This document shows positions 37,974-51,100 of a stretch of 64,000 bases of DNA, one piece after another. The position numbers and the translations under genes were made by a program. Location of the stretch: positions 1,185,501-1,249,500 of the forward strand of contig CP114496.1 of the NCBI GenBank assembly GCA_027186245.1, written 5' to 3'. The notes under the pieces were generated by a model, which worked only from the letters and a program-made list of their open reading frames with translations, was not told where the DNA came from and did no database searches. Position 1 is the stretch's first letter, and each line of letters opens with the position of its first letter. Source of the stretch: Coriaria nepalensis (taxonomy: Eukaryota > Streptophyta > Magnoliopsida > Cucurbitales > Coriariaceae).

Positions 37974-39900
37974 CAGATGGCGCTGTTTCTTCCTCGGTCG
38001 GCTCCAAACCGATAATTAAACGAACCAATCAAATCTGATCAAAATTGAAACATCAAGAACCTAAAGCAGATCTTGAACTTGCGGAATTCCGATCAAATCC
38101 GAAAATCGTCTAAATTAAACCCCAAAAGAGGTACCATTTTCACAAAAAAAACAAAAACAAAAAACAAATTCAGCGCTCAAATTGCTGAAGCAGAAATGCG
38201 GTGTGGAATTGAATTCCAAGAGAAGAATCAGAGAGAAACAATTAATTCAAATTAGTGGCAAGTGACAGTAAGAAAAATTCTGATAACGAACGCAAAAGTG
38301 GAACAGAGTGGATCAGAGGCAAAATAAGAAAAAAAAAAAATTAGGAAGATGGGGTGCTGGAATTAAGATATCTCTCTAGGGATTTAGACAGTCACGTGGA
38401 AAGAGAGAGAGAGAGAGGATAGGAAAGAAGCGCAGTGGACTGAAAGAGAGAGGATAGAAGGAAGGAGTTGTCTTCCTTCGATTCTGGCTTTTTTCTTCTT
38501 TTCTTGCATCTTCAACAACAGCGACGAAATGGCTGGGACTGCTTACCAGGTTCCCCCTGATCGCACGTGTCTTCTGTATTCACACGTGGCTTTGAGTCAC
38601 TCCTCTTTTTCTTTTCTTCTTTTTCTTTTTTTTTTTTTTCTCTTTTGTTACTTATAGTTATAGTTCTAACATATTCTCTTTTTGTTACTCTATTTTCCAT
38701 CTCCTGCTAAGAGTGCCTCAAGCTTCAATGAAACTCATTTGGGCTTGGCCCAGTGTACTGAATATTCTAAATAGCCCTTTTCTTAACTTTCTTATCGACA
38801 TATCGTCTTCTCATTATGCCAACATGTTGTTTTGTTCATTATTCATGTAGCATTCGATTTCGGTGGACTTTTTAAATCGTTATAATGCTGATATTTTCTT
38901 TAAACATGGCGTTATATGAAGATGATTCATATAAATTAAAGTAAAGTAAAATTACATGCATTATAATATGCCTTATATTTATATAAATTAAAGTAATATT
39001 TCATATATATATAATAAATAATACCGACTATCACCGACCGGTCTAAGATTAGTGCGGTTTTTGGTTGATAGTCACAACCAAGTCGGTCAATTTGGTGTTG
39101 GTGTCAACCGGAAATGACATTATGTCACTAATTAGCCAAATTAGTAGAGTTAGCCTTTTGATATAGTCGGAATTAACATTATGTCACTAATTCAATTTTC
39201 ATATTTATATAGTAGGAAATACATAACTACAATCCATTGGCATGAGAAAGAAAAATTGAAGCTAATGATGCTTGACATTGTTGTTGTTACGACGAAATCG
39301 ATAGAGAAGTTGTCCATACCAAAGAAATAAACAATTTTGAGTAAAAAGCAAAGACTTGTAGGAGAACTATTAGTTCCAAATATGCATAAAGAATTAACTA
39401 GAAAGTTTCGAGTGAAGAGTCTGAATTTTATAGGTTTAAGGAAGTGTGAAACTCTAAAATTTTGATTAAGAGATTTGATCTTGAAGATTCATATCGAAAA
39501 TTATTTTAGGCCAAATGAAGAGAGTTGAGAATGTCATCGGTTAATTGGATAAGGGCATTTAGATTATTGAGAAGACAATTTAAGGGTAGAAATTAGAAAG
39601 CCTAAGTGGCTTGCATGCAAGGTAATGCATTCCACAAGCCTCGATGCACCACTTACAACCCTCACCAAGTATAGAATGAAATATGGATGGATAGATAAGC
39701 ATGAGCAAAATTTTCGATAGTCAGGTCGGTCCAAAAGATTTTGAGATCTAAGGCAAATATTAAAAATGAGACCTTAATTTAAAAAAGAAAAAAAAAGCAA
39801 GATGAATGGTTCAGAAGAACTGGATTTAGGTTATATAAAATCAAAGAAGTGGTAGAAGGAAAAAAAAAAAAAAAAAAAGAAAAAGGAATTTAGTCTTTCC
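37974..39900. other. formin 5' flank and intergenic DNA
   Basis: Contains the presumed formin leader and promoter, with (GA)n at 38404-38418 and a purine/pyrimidine-rich stretch at 38600-38645. A duplicated CATTATGTCACTAATT lies at about 39117 and 39177, and a hairpin-like ACCGACTATCACC...GGTTGATAGTCAC at about 39024-39073. No gene was recognised. Confidence 0.45.
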
Positions 39901-39904
39901 TCTG

Positions 39905-41230
39905 ATGCAATCTTTAATTTCATGCGGAGGTTGTGTATTCTAAACGATAAAGAGAGGAGAAATTAAATCCTCTCGAAAGTATATGAAACTTTATATTCTA
40001 CATATCTAGGAGAATATAAGATGTACAAAGACCTAAATGAGTACTTTTAGTGGTTGGAAATAAAAAGTGACATCAACGTCACAAAGTTTATAGAAAAATG
40101 TCTGACATGTCAGTAAATTAAGGCTAAACAACGACGTCTCATAGGAGAGTTATAGAAAATTAAGATCACATAATAGAAATGAGAGCAAGGCACAATGGAT
40201 TTAATAGTAGGGCTCCCTAAAATTGCAAAAAATGATAGATGCAATTTGGGAAATTGTTAAAAGTTTTACACAATCGGCACAACTTTTACCCATATGAGCA
40301 ATGTGCTCCCTGGAAAAAAAAAATTGACAAAGTTATTCACAAAGGAAATCAATCGGCTACATAGAGTGCCATAGATAATAATATTAGACCGAGAAAACAT
40401 ATTTACTTCGGTTACATGGAAAAGTATACAACGAGCAATGGAAACAAAATAAAAGTTTAGCACCACTTTCCACCTGCAAAGGAGCGATCAGTTAGAAAGA
40501 ACCATCTAAACATTGCATCAGATGCCTCGGACATGGGTCTTAGACTGTAAGGAGGGTTTACAATTAGTACACACCACTAGTATAACCCTCTACAAAGTAG
40601 CTTCTAGGCATCAATCGTGATGGCTTCATATAAAGCACTGTATGGACGAAGGTATAGGTCCCTATATCATTGGCATGAAATGAGATAAAGGATATAGCTA
40701 CCCCCGAAATTCATAGAAGCTACGACTAATGAAGTCAAGAAGTTTAAGTAGAGTGAAAATTGCCCTTACTCGGTAGAAAAGCTATACAAATAAGAGGGAG
40801 ATACCTCTCAAATTTCAGGTCAAATGATTAGTATTCTAAAAATGTGTGCTTATAAAGGGCTTCGTGTGGTTTGGTAAGAAAGGAAAATCGAGTACAAGGT
40901 ATATCCGACCTTTCGAAACATTGTAGTGCATTGGAAAGGTCACCTACAAACTTACCTTGCCACCAAAATTATCCTCAGTGCATGTTGTATTCCATGATTC
41001 TTTATGGAAGAAATAATATCTAATCCATCACACGTATTGAAACATGAGCCCATCTTGCTCTATAGGGTTAACCTATGAAGAGAAGCAAGTAGAAATCATG
41101 GATCGTAAGGAGAAGGCACTTAAAAATAAGTTTGTACCACTAGTCAAGGTATCGTGGAACCACAAAGTGGAAGAAGCTACATGGGAGAGAGAAAATGAAA
41201 TGAGGGAAAAACACCAGAAAATATTTTGAT
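39905..41230 (+). pseudogene. Ty3/gypsy (chromovirus-type) integrase-chromodomain remnant
   Basis: Broken plus-strand frames follow the order of a plant gypsy pol C-terminus. A zinc-binding part with KMYKDLNEY and KFIEKCLTCQ lies at 40000-40120, then KWEQ-TMDLIVGLPK near 40185. A decayed catalytic core follows at about 40330-40560, and NPSHVLKHEP near 41030. The last piece, EIMDRKEKALKNKFVPLVKV followed by KVEEATWERENEM, runs at 41095-41226, the usual chromodomain-like end. Many stops and frameshifts show that it is inactive. No LTR could be paired. Confidence 0.75.
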
Positions 41231-41589
41231 TTCTAGGAATGTTTATGAAACTATTTGTTATTTAGACAAGAGTAATGCCATGATGTGACATATATGAATG
41301 ATTATGTATGTTACTATAACATGCAATATATGATATGCCATGATGTTATGTGAATAACTTTATCTTCTAGTCACCATGCAAATTTACAATATGCTATAAT
41401 ATTTACACAAATAATTACGCATGTATATGATGTGCAATATGTGTGATATTCCTTGGAATGTTTGTTTCTATGGCGTGTAAACAAAAACATGAAATTTAAT
41501 AGATTGGAGAGAACTTTAGGCCATTTTTAGTATTTTAAGCAACTCATGAAGAGTAGTGTTTACCTATTTATGTGATAGTTCAAAATAAA

Positions 41590-42075
41590 TAACAGAAAGG
41601 ACTTTAGAAATGACTGGAATATCAAGTCATTTGATAGCTTATATAGTTCATCCCAAAGCCTAGACCCTCTAGCTTCTCTTTGAGTCTAATCATCATAAGA
41701 ATATAATCTCCAACAAGAGTTCCCTCGACTGTCTTCATACAAAATATCTTCTTCGATGTGTCATATCTTTCAGTACGATTATCATCACCCTAATTCGAAA
41801 CTAGGTTGTCGATAATCTCCATTACATGCATCTTTTTGTATTACGTACGAAACTCATTTGACATAGATGGAAGCATGATGCATTGTGCCTCGTCGTTTTG
41901 GAGCAACCATTTGTCTCAAGTGGCTTTCTCTTCAGCACTAGCCCTTTCCTTAGGAATAGTCATGACTATTTTGGGTAAGAATCTCATAAAGATTTTTATG
42001 TCTGAGAACTATTCTTAGTTGTTTTCGCCAATCTCTATAATTATCTATAACTAATTTTGGTCTAAGATTAAGCGT
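41590..42075 (-). pseudogene. copia gag (UBN2-type) remnant
   Basis: Read on the minus strand from about 42075, broken frames give NYRDWRKQLRIVL, then KATWDKWLLQNDEAQCIML, YDTSKKIFCMKTVEGTLV and LMMIRLKEKLEGLGF. These match the order of the copia-type gag domain of plant elements. Stops and a frameshift interrupt it. It lies head-to-head with the gypsy remnant on the other strand. Confidence 0.7.
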
Positions 42076-44950
42076 AATGAACTATTTGTCATGTCTATTA
42101 TTTTAAAAGAATAAACAAAAATAATGCATAAGTAATCTAGTGAACTACATCAACAATCCAAAATCAAGACTATTTAATTTTGATTACCTCCCACTACTTT
42201 ATTACAATCCCCTTTTACCCTTTTAATTAAACCAGAAAAAATTTATTTTTCTTAGTATGTATAGGACCCCTATATTGAATTTTGAGGTCCCACATATATG
42301 TAGCTAACCCAATAAATATATACGGTAATGAAACAACTTTTGTCGTTGCATTTCATATAACTTCTTTACTGCCTTTAGAATAATATGGTCTCACATGTCT
42401 GTAGGCAAATCATATATTTTAGTTAATCTTAACTCAAAGTGTTCCGTGTAACATAACAGGTACTCAAACTAGTTCTCTATGTGTCAATATATGGTTGGAA
42501 TATTGCAACCACAAGCATTTCATGCTATCATTGCATCTAATGTAATATGTTAACTACATAACTCATATATTAATAAATCATTAACTCATATGTGTCCATG
42601 GCCGATTAAATAAAATATTAATATCGAATTAAGAGTAACATTTTGGAAGGCACCATATAAGACTTTCTTATATAGTCTACAAGCTTAATATAATCATAGA
42701 GAGGATTTGTTTTTAATGATCTCATCAATACATGTATGCATGATTCTAATTCTTTTCAATATAATAAGAAAATACATATGAAACATTTAAGCATAGATCA
42801 TCACTATCATGCATGTTCTCATTCAACACTTGAATGATCATGCATGTTAATCCATTAAATACAATTTGTTTCATGTGATATTAAGCCTATATTATAATTC
42901 AATTTCAAAATTTGATTTGTTCGATTAACTTTTTAATCAATCAAATCATGTTTATGGATTAGTGTATAAACTAGTGCCACTATTTTATTAAATATTTCCA
43001 TCACACTATAAGGATACCTATATAGTCACTAGTTTTCTTGAGAAAGTGTAACTTTTAATTATGATATTTTTCTTAACCCTTTAAGAACGTCCTTAAAAAT
43101 GTAAACTTTCTTAAGATTAAATAATTTTCAAGTTGATATAACCTTAATACTTTAAAGATATCAACATTATTAGTTCTTAAACATTGAACACTTTCAAGAT
43201 TTCAAGATATAATTCTTATTTGTTGGAAATATCTTATCTTAAATTAGAACTTTTTCTAATTAAGGAGAATGGAAATTTTATAAGTGTTAATAATTTGAAG
43301 AACTCTTTCAACAAATTATAAATACTTATAATGCATTATTTCTAAAATTCAATCATAAAACATTCAAGTCGTTTTAATGCTCAGAAAAATCGGAATTTTA
43401 CCTCATAATTGTCACATTCGGATTTTCAAATAAAAACAATTAAATGGTTATTAATTATACCTAATGATAGATTCACTTTAAATTTAATATCTTACAACTT
43501 TTGTTACATATTAAATTCAACCCAACCATCTTAAATGCATATGACCCAACTTCATATTCACAAAAAGATTCCGACTACTCTTGATTTTTTCTAATCTTAA
43601 TGTTCCGATGATTTTCCAAACTTTCAAAGCCCATCAAGGCCCAGTAAGACCCAATTTTAAAAACCATACTTTTTATTTATTAACTTCTGAGCAAGTGGGA
43701 CCTATTTATATCCAAGAGGAGATTTGGCCCTATAACCACCTCGGTCGCCCATAGGTAGTGGCACCTGCTACATGCTCGCCAACTAGCGGTGGCCAGCCGC
43801 TGCCCATGGTGGTGGTTGTGGATGGCTGACTCACCCAAGTGTACTAAACGTTCCCCATTTTATTTTCGGGTTCAAAAACATGAAAATTAAACTCGAAACT
43901 CAATTTTGGGTCACATTAAAAAATTCCAGCAACTTTGTTTTTTTTACCAAAAAGCATAAACAAGGACTAAAATCACATTTTCACATACAAGCATTTCGTA
44001 GATTCTCCCTAGAATTCTGGAATACTAACCGAGGCTCCGATACTACCGGTAGTTGATGGTTTCTTCACACATCTCCTGGTGGAACCTATTTTTGAAAAAT
44101 GAACCCAAGACATGCGGACCCAAAATAAACTACCAAGATCAAAAGTTAGATGTGATGTATCATATACATCTAAAATCTTAGGTATTCTAAAATTTTTAAT
44201 TTAACAACTTAGACTATGAATCTAAAAATCAAAAGGGAAGGAGCACAACCTTCTCCAAGTTCAGGACAGAACTTCATCCAAATCCCCTATACTGTTGCCG
44301 GACTGCTACTGCATCCACCACTTATGTCAGGTCCTCACCGTCACCTGGTCTCTACCTTTAATCCACACGATTGACAACTTAAGTGAGGGATTCTGAAGGG
44401 GTTGATTCAACTCTCTTTTCTTGGAGAGAAAGAAGAGATAAAGAAGATAATACTCTCTCTCCTCTCTCTTTTAAATGGGCGGCGATGAATAAGATGGAGG
44501 GAGCCCTAGGATTTTGTGCCTTTATTTAAAGGTCACATCTCTCTTGAGCTAGCCTAATTAGGCTTCTAAGGCTCGGTTAATTCAACTAACCTTGTTCGAG
44601 TTTCACATAACCTATTTTAATTTTTGTTTCCAGAAAAACAAAAAAAATTTTTATTTCCCAAATTAATATCTTATTTTACTCAATAAAATATAAATTTTAA
44701 TTTGGGTCTTACCTATAAATCCATTTAGGCTCATTAATACTTTAATGACCAAACTATTTTGACCAGAAAAATATTCTATGATTTTATAATTATTAAATCT
44801 CTATTTAATAATTATATTAGTCAAAATAATTGTTAACCAAATATATCAAAATACCCGTCTAGATTTCGTATGGGAAAAAACCTAATTGTTAACCATTCTT
44901 CGAAATCGAAGAAGAATCAGTAACTCGATCACGCTTCAGATTTTTGCGCA
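42076..44950 (-). mobile_element. copia leader and probable 5' LTR region
   Basis: Upstream (on the minus strand) of the gag remnant there is no coding sequence. At 44033-44045 the minus strand reads TAGTATCGGAGCC, two mismatches from the initiator-Met tRNA primer site TGGTATCAGAGCC used by copia elements. The LTR would then run to higher coordinates, through CT-rich and TATTTAAAGG-bearing sequence near 44460-44535, to an end I could not fix. Confidence 0.45.
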
Positions 44951-45257
44951 AAATCAATGAAGAACTCATGATTAGGAATTAGCTTAGAGAAATCCTAAAA
45001 TTACAACAACAACAACAAAAAATGGCAAAGAATGGCGAAGAAAGAGCAAATCTTGCTTGCAGAATTTGACTTGCTTCCAGAGATCCACGTCTGTAGCAGA
45101 AATCATGAAGAATTTAACTTTTGCATAAGAAAGAATGGCAAAAGAAGGAAGAGAACAAATGAGACGGAAGAAATCGTGCTTTGGATCGGCTTGGAATAAA
45201 CGACATGGAATCCCTCCTCGTTGTAATTACAATAATTACCATAAATTATTCAATATT

Positions 45258-47030
45258 CTACTTCAATAAATAGCTCACCACTGAACTAAAACTTAAAAAG
45301 GCAGAGAAAAAAATGAAAAATGTAAACCTCTAAATAATCAATTCCCACTTTATACTGTATAGACACTTGGATGTTTTCAAAGGTTGGTGTCTTCTTAATC
45401 CATATGTAATAATAACAGAATGTAATCACCATAGATTTCCCCAGTAAAGTAAGTTAAGGGATCTATCACGCCCATAAATACCCAAAATATAAGTTCTTGT
45501 ACTTTAGAAAGGCAGTTGCCAACTAGGGTAGTAAGATACTTATTTTATCATATGTCTAGCTTGTTTGAGTATTTGGGAGAGCATTTTGAACTCGTGCCTC
45601 TTTTCAATTGTAAACCCCATTAATAGTAATGGCTCTAATCAGTGGTAAGGATCCCGCAAGAGTACCCCAACTTAAACGGATAATGATTTCATCCCAAAAA
45701 TCTCTATTTTTTCTATTTTTTGAAATAAAAAAGAAAGAAAAAGGCAGGAGTGTTATATTTTGCATGCAAGATGTATATAACGTTTAAAATTATACTAGTG
45801 TTAGTAATGATAATCAAATCAATCACATTATGAGATATCGATACTTCATTTGAAAAGAAAAATGACAAAGTACATCTAGCATAAAAATATAATCATTTGG
45901 TTGTTGAGAGTTTCTTATACGAGTAACTCATGCATTATTCTCGTAATCTAACAAAAAAAAAATCGTTTGAGTTGATAGAGTTCGGTTTATATCGTACGAT
46001 TTTAAAAACATATTAAAAAACGTTTGTAAATCTTTCAAAAACGTTCAAGAAACTTTTTTAGAGACCCTTCCTTTTTCAAGGCGAGCTTGCAGAAGGATAT
46101 TAGAATATGCACTAAATGCTCAACCCCTACCTCTATTATTTATTACCAACTAGCACTTATATCATTTTTTACTATCACCCTTACATATTTGTACTCTTTG
46201 TATTCTCTACTGAGCCAATGTCAATATAATGTGATAATCCTCTACTTCAATCAATAGCTCACCACTGAAACGAAACGTAAAAAGGAAGAGAACATATGAA
46301 AAATACAAAACTCCAAACAATCAATTCCTACCTTTATGATTCATCACAGTTTTTTGTATATACACTTGAATGTTTTTAAAAGTTGGAGTCTTCTTAATCC
46401 GTATGTAATAACATAATGCAGTCATCATCTCCAACGCCCCCGTAAAGTAAGTGAAAGGGGTCTATCACTGCCCATTAACACGTAAAATATAAATGCTTGT
46501 ACTTTAGTAAGGCGATTGTCACTGGGGTAGTAACATATACTTACTTTTATCTTATGTCTAGTGGGTTCATCTTTTGGGGTGAGCATTTTGAACTGGAAAC
46601 CCTTTCATAGTAGAGGTTATGATCAGTAGTAACGTTCCCGCAGGGATACCCCAACTTAAACGAACAATGTTTTCATTCTAAAAGTATAATTTTTTATGCA
46701 AAAAAAATATAGTCATGTGTTTGTTAAGAATTTCTCGTACGAGTAAGTCATGTATTATTCTCATAGTCTGACAAATAAAATCATATGCATTTCAAAAACA
46801 AATGTCTGTAACTCGTTCAGAAATGTTCGAAACAAAACTTTTCAAAAACATGTTCATAAACATTCGTAACACATTCAGAAATGTTTAAGACAATACTTTT
46901 CTCGAGACAATACCAAAAGTTTCAACATCTCGTCTCCAATAATATGAATTCTTTGTATTCTTGATTGAACAAATATCAGTACAATGTAATCTTCTACTTT
47001 AATAAATAGATCATCACTAAACTAAAACAT
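45258..47030. repeat. diverged tandem repeat, two full units and a partial third
   Basis: Unit A starts at 45258, unit B at 46242 and a partial unit C at 46994. All begin CTACTT(C/T)AAT(A/C)AATAG followed by TCACCACTGAA-like sequence. A and B share about 400 collinear bases (GTCTTCTTAATCC, TATGTAATAA, CTTGTACTTTAG, ATCTTATGTCTAG-type and CCCCAACTTAAACG). They then share a second block with TTTCTTATACGAGTAA-like sequence, with about 155 extra bases in A. No coding content. Confidence 0.75.
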
Positions 47031-48193
47031 AAAAGGCATAGACAACCGTAAGATCACTCTTCATAGAGTTTCATACACAAGCAAGTAGATCACAATAAAG
47101 CACAAGATCTTCTGAACATGCATATTGATCATCTCAATACATTATTTAAAAATAATTAATTTAAAAAACAAAAAATACGTTGCATACTGGTTTCAGACCT
47201 AGCTAACTAGAACTACTAAAATTGCTAAGCGGAAGATTTTCAACCCAAAAGAAAATTCCATAGAAGCATGTAGGATCTAATCCAGTTTGCCCTAGGTTAA
47301 GGAGAATGCAAATTACCCTATAGCCGATAGTGACATTGATAAACTTAATATAATTTCAGTTTTTTCATACGAGAATGAAATTTATAATTGTCATCATTTA
47401 TGAGAATGATATTTATAATTATTATAATCTTTAAGACGGGACCATATACTATGTATATATATAAAATTGTCAATTAGGTATGGTAATAGAGGATTTTGGG
47501 ATATTGGGTTAGAGAAGTTTTAGTAGTTTTTATCTTTTCAAAAGTTATAAGGTGAGTCGAAAGTTTAGCAGTGGATTGGTTCATTTGATGCACAGCGATC
47601 ATTGATTTATTTAGTTATTTCTCTTGGCTTCTGCTATGTGGGTTTTTGGGTTAATTGTGGCTTTACCCAATAAGGTGTGTATCAATATTCAAGATTTTAG
47701 TGGTTGATGGGGGGTTTAAACCACTTCTGTCAATGGTTTTGATAAGTGGAAAATCTATAAAATTTCTCATCATTTATTCTTCATTTCCTCATCTCCACTA
47801 ATTTCTTAATCAAAACGTAAATAGATGCCTTTCACCTAATGATTCATGAACATATACATTATAACTTCTCAATATCTATCACCACTAGTAATTTCTACTT
47901 AGTAGAAAAAACGAAACAAAGAAAAAGACAAGTGGATAAAACCTATGAGCGTTGGAAGAAACCAAACAATCATCTTATTATCCCAACCCTTTTTTGGCAT
48001 CCTCTTTGATGGCCTCAACCTCAAAGTTCGCCACCTTCTCGTTCATAGGGTGGTGTCGTGAACTTCCTTAACTCCATTCGGATGAATTTTTGTTCAGTTT
48101 TATTTCGCAGAAATTCTTGTCTGATTCAATCTATTCAGTCAAAAGAGTGCCTGTTCGGATCATGCATTACTGAATCCGAGCATATTTGATCGA
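47031..48193. other. intergenic and kinase 3' untranslated region
   Basis: AT-rich. The right part probably belongs to the 3' end of the minus-strand kinase transcript. No further gene recognised. Confidence 0.45.
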
Positions 48194-51100
48194 TTACTTC
48201 CCATACTTCTTACCTACAAATAAGAATCACATTATTAGTAACGATCGCCAATTCATTTAGTACCTATCATAGCATCTTAATCTGAAGGACTATAACATGA
48301 GTAAATAGATTTACCACCTCTATACTTCACACAACCAGATTTAATAGCCTCATATTTCAAAAACTAGACATTTAGCCCTTAAACTCTTAAACGCTGGATA
48401 AAACTTCATGTGGTAATAAGTAATAACTTTCTCATTATTTTGCAGATAAAATGGCAAAGCTTGACGTCGACATAATTGTACATACCCTATAGGGGTATTT
48501 TAGTAATAAAATGGTGAGTACATTGCAAAGGGAATCATGTTTAGTATTTTAAAATTTAAACTATGTACTATATTTTAAGTCAAATTACTCATAATAAAGA
48601 GTTTGTATATCACAATATATCCCAGTAGTGTCTTCTTCTTTCATTCTATTTTTTATGTGTCAAAAAACTATAGAGAAGATGGAAAACCAAGAAAGAATAG
48701 TTACAATGATATTGAATATTTACCTTTATGAAACCATGATCTACGGACTGTCTGTCTGATGTGTCGCTCGTGTCTATCTAAGAGTTCATCCACTCTGTGT
48801 GATTGAGATAATAAAGGACCCGAAAACTCAACTTTGTCCGCTGGATCTTGATAACCCTGTTATATTAATTCATCAATGAGCTTGAAAAGATAACCATAAA
48901 TCTTTTGTTGAGTGCATTTGGTCTCAGCTTGAAACATGGTTTTAAGCCTAAAATCAAGTTTGGACCCACAAACTGTCAGTTTGCTTATATTGCTAGTTTA
49001 AACAAAGCTCTTTCCAGATTTCAAAAATAGAGTGGTCGAAAATGCCAGTTGAAATACGGAACCCTACTGCACCCTCCAAGTTATACGCTACACAGAGTAG
49101 AAAACTCCAATGGTTAAAATTTAGTCCCTGTTATCATAATGAGCTTTTGAATGGTGAAAAAGTACTAATGTGGCTCAACTTTAGCCATTGGAGAATTATA
49201 CTCCATTTGTAACCTAGAATGCCTCTGCACCCTAAATCCATTACAAACTTACCATGTTTCTCTTAGCTTCCATTTCCTCTCGAATGTAAAGAGCCATTGA
49301 TAATTCTGATGAGTGGTAGCCATCAGAAGCATCAAATGAATCCGGTTGCTCAAGCCTGCCCCACTGATTCCGGATTCCAACCTTGACATTTTCATTGGAA
49401 TCTCGGCCTCTAGATTCCGTTCGTAAACCACATATATCTCCATTTTCATGCCTTTTTGAGTCCACCTTATGCCTTGATTGCAAGCTAGTAGAGAATTCTA
49501 TTGGATTAATTAGTCCTCTAGAAATAGACCGACTATGGGATCTTATAGATGAATCTCTTCGCCTTTTTGCCCAAGCAAAGCCGCTTGAAGTTGAAACTTG
49601 TAAAAGACCAGAAAAGGGAATGTCTCCTTGAGAAGCATTCTTTACATGGATGGTATCTTCAAGATTATTAGTTGATAGCTTTGATGAAGCCTCTCCACCT
49701 TTAGTGAGCTTTTCGTCTTTGAGAATTTGTGCATTGATGGATTTAATTTTGTCAGAATTTTGAGTTGGGACCAAAAATTCCTGCAATTGAGGGTAAAGCA
49801 TGATTGTTTTGGCAAAAGAAAGGGAGAGAGGAGATAGGGGGGAAAAGAGAAAGAGAGACTGACCTCTGAGGGTGCTAATTTATTGCTTCCAAGGGATTTT
49901 CGGGTTGGCTTTCTTAATTCAGGTCTCCGGACCCTCCCACTAATTTTACTCCTGCTCCTGCAACATGGTGATGAATTTAATCTTAAAACCTTGGATCAGA
50001 ATCCCTATTTCTGTTCATTTCCCTCTTCTTTTTTTACCTCCTCTGTTTTTACCTAGTTGACTCTTACTTCTTTCTTTGCATTATTCTACTTTTTTAAAAT
50101 GATAATAAGTACCCATTATTAAAGAAGGAACAAGAAAACTCACCTTCTAGCTTCCTCTCTGTTTTTCGCATCAATCTCTTTACTGGGTGGGTATATGGGG
50201 ATGCTTGATGGATCACAGGCGTAAGGCTTGGTACTGAAGTACTGAAAAACAAAAGAAAAATAAAATACAATTTTAGAAAAGTCCATTTTCATACCCAGCA
50301 AGTGAGTCTTAATAACTGATGATATGCTAAAAAAAAACTTGAGCAAGACACTGTTGATAACTCTTCCATATTTACCTCGGACGCAAGAGCAGAGGAGGCA
50401 GTCCCACGATTGTAAGGTTCGACTGAAAGAAGAGTTTCTAGAAGGTCCACAGTTGCCGTAGGGAAATCTCGAAAGGTGTCTCTAAGACAAGTTTCATAAG
50501 GATGTTGTGGTCTGAACAAAGTTGCATGGGGAAACTTGGTTTTTTTCCAGTATTCATCGGGAGGAGAACCACAGAGCTTGAAAATCTTGTGTAGCTGTTC
50601 AACCTATAAATAACCAGTGAAGAAAATACAATAATGTCAGTTTAATAAATCTACCTAAATAGAGCCCAAATATTTAGCAACAACAACATTTACTTATTTT
50701 CAAATTACCATATTTACCTCTGTTCTCCCTTGAAGAATAGGTCTGCCGACTAGCAACTCAGCAAAGACACAACCAACACTCCAAAGATCGACGGCTGCTC
50801 CATATTCTGTGGACCCCAGTAAAAGCTCAGGTGGACGGTACCATAAAGTGACGACCCGGCTAGTTAGAGGTTGTCTTTGCCCCAAGTTACTGAAATTGGC
50901 CAATCCAAAATCACCCAACTTCAAAATCCCTTCATTATTGACCAGAAGATTAGATCCTTTAATGTCCCTATGCATTACTCCTCTTGAATGACAATGCTCA
51001 AGTCCGGATAATAGTTGCTTCATATAGCATTTGATCTACAAAATAAGAGAGAGAACAAAAAGTGAGAGAGAGATTAAGAAGTATAGTTGGAAACATAATG

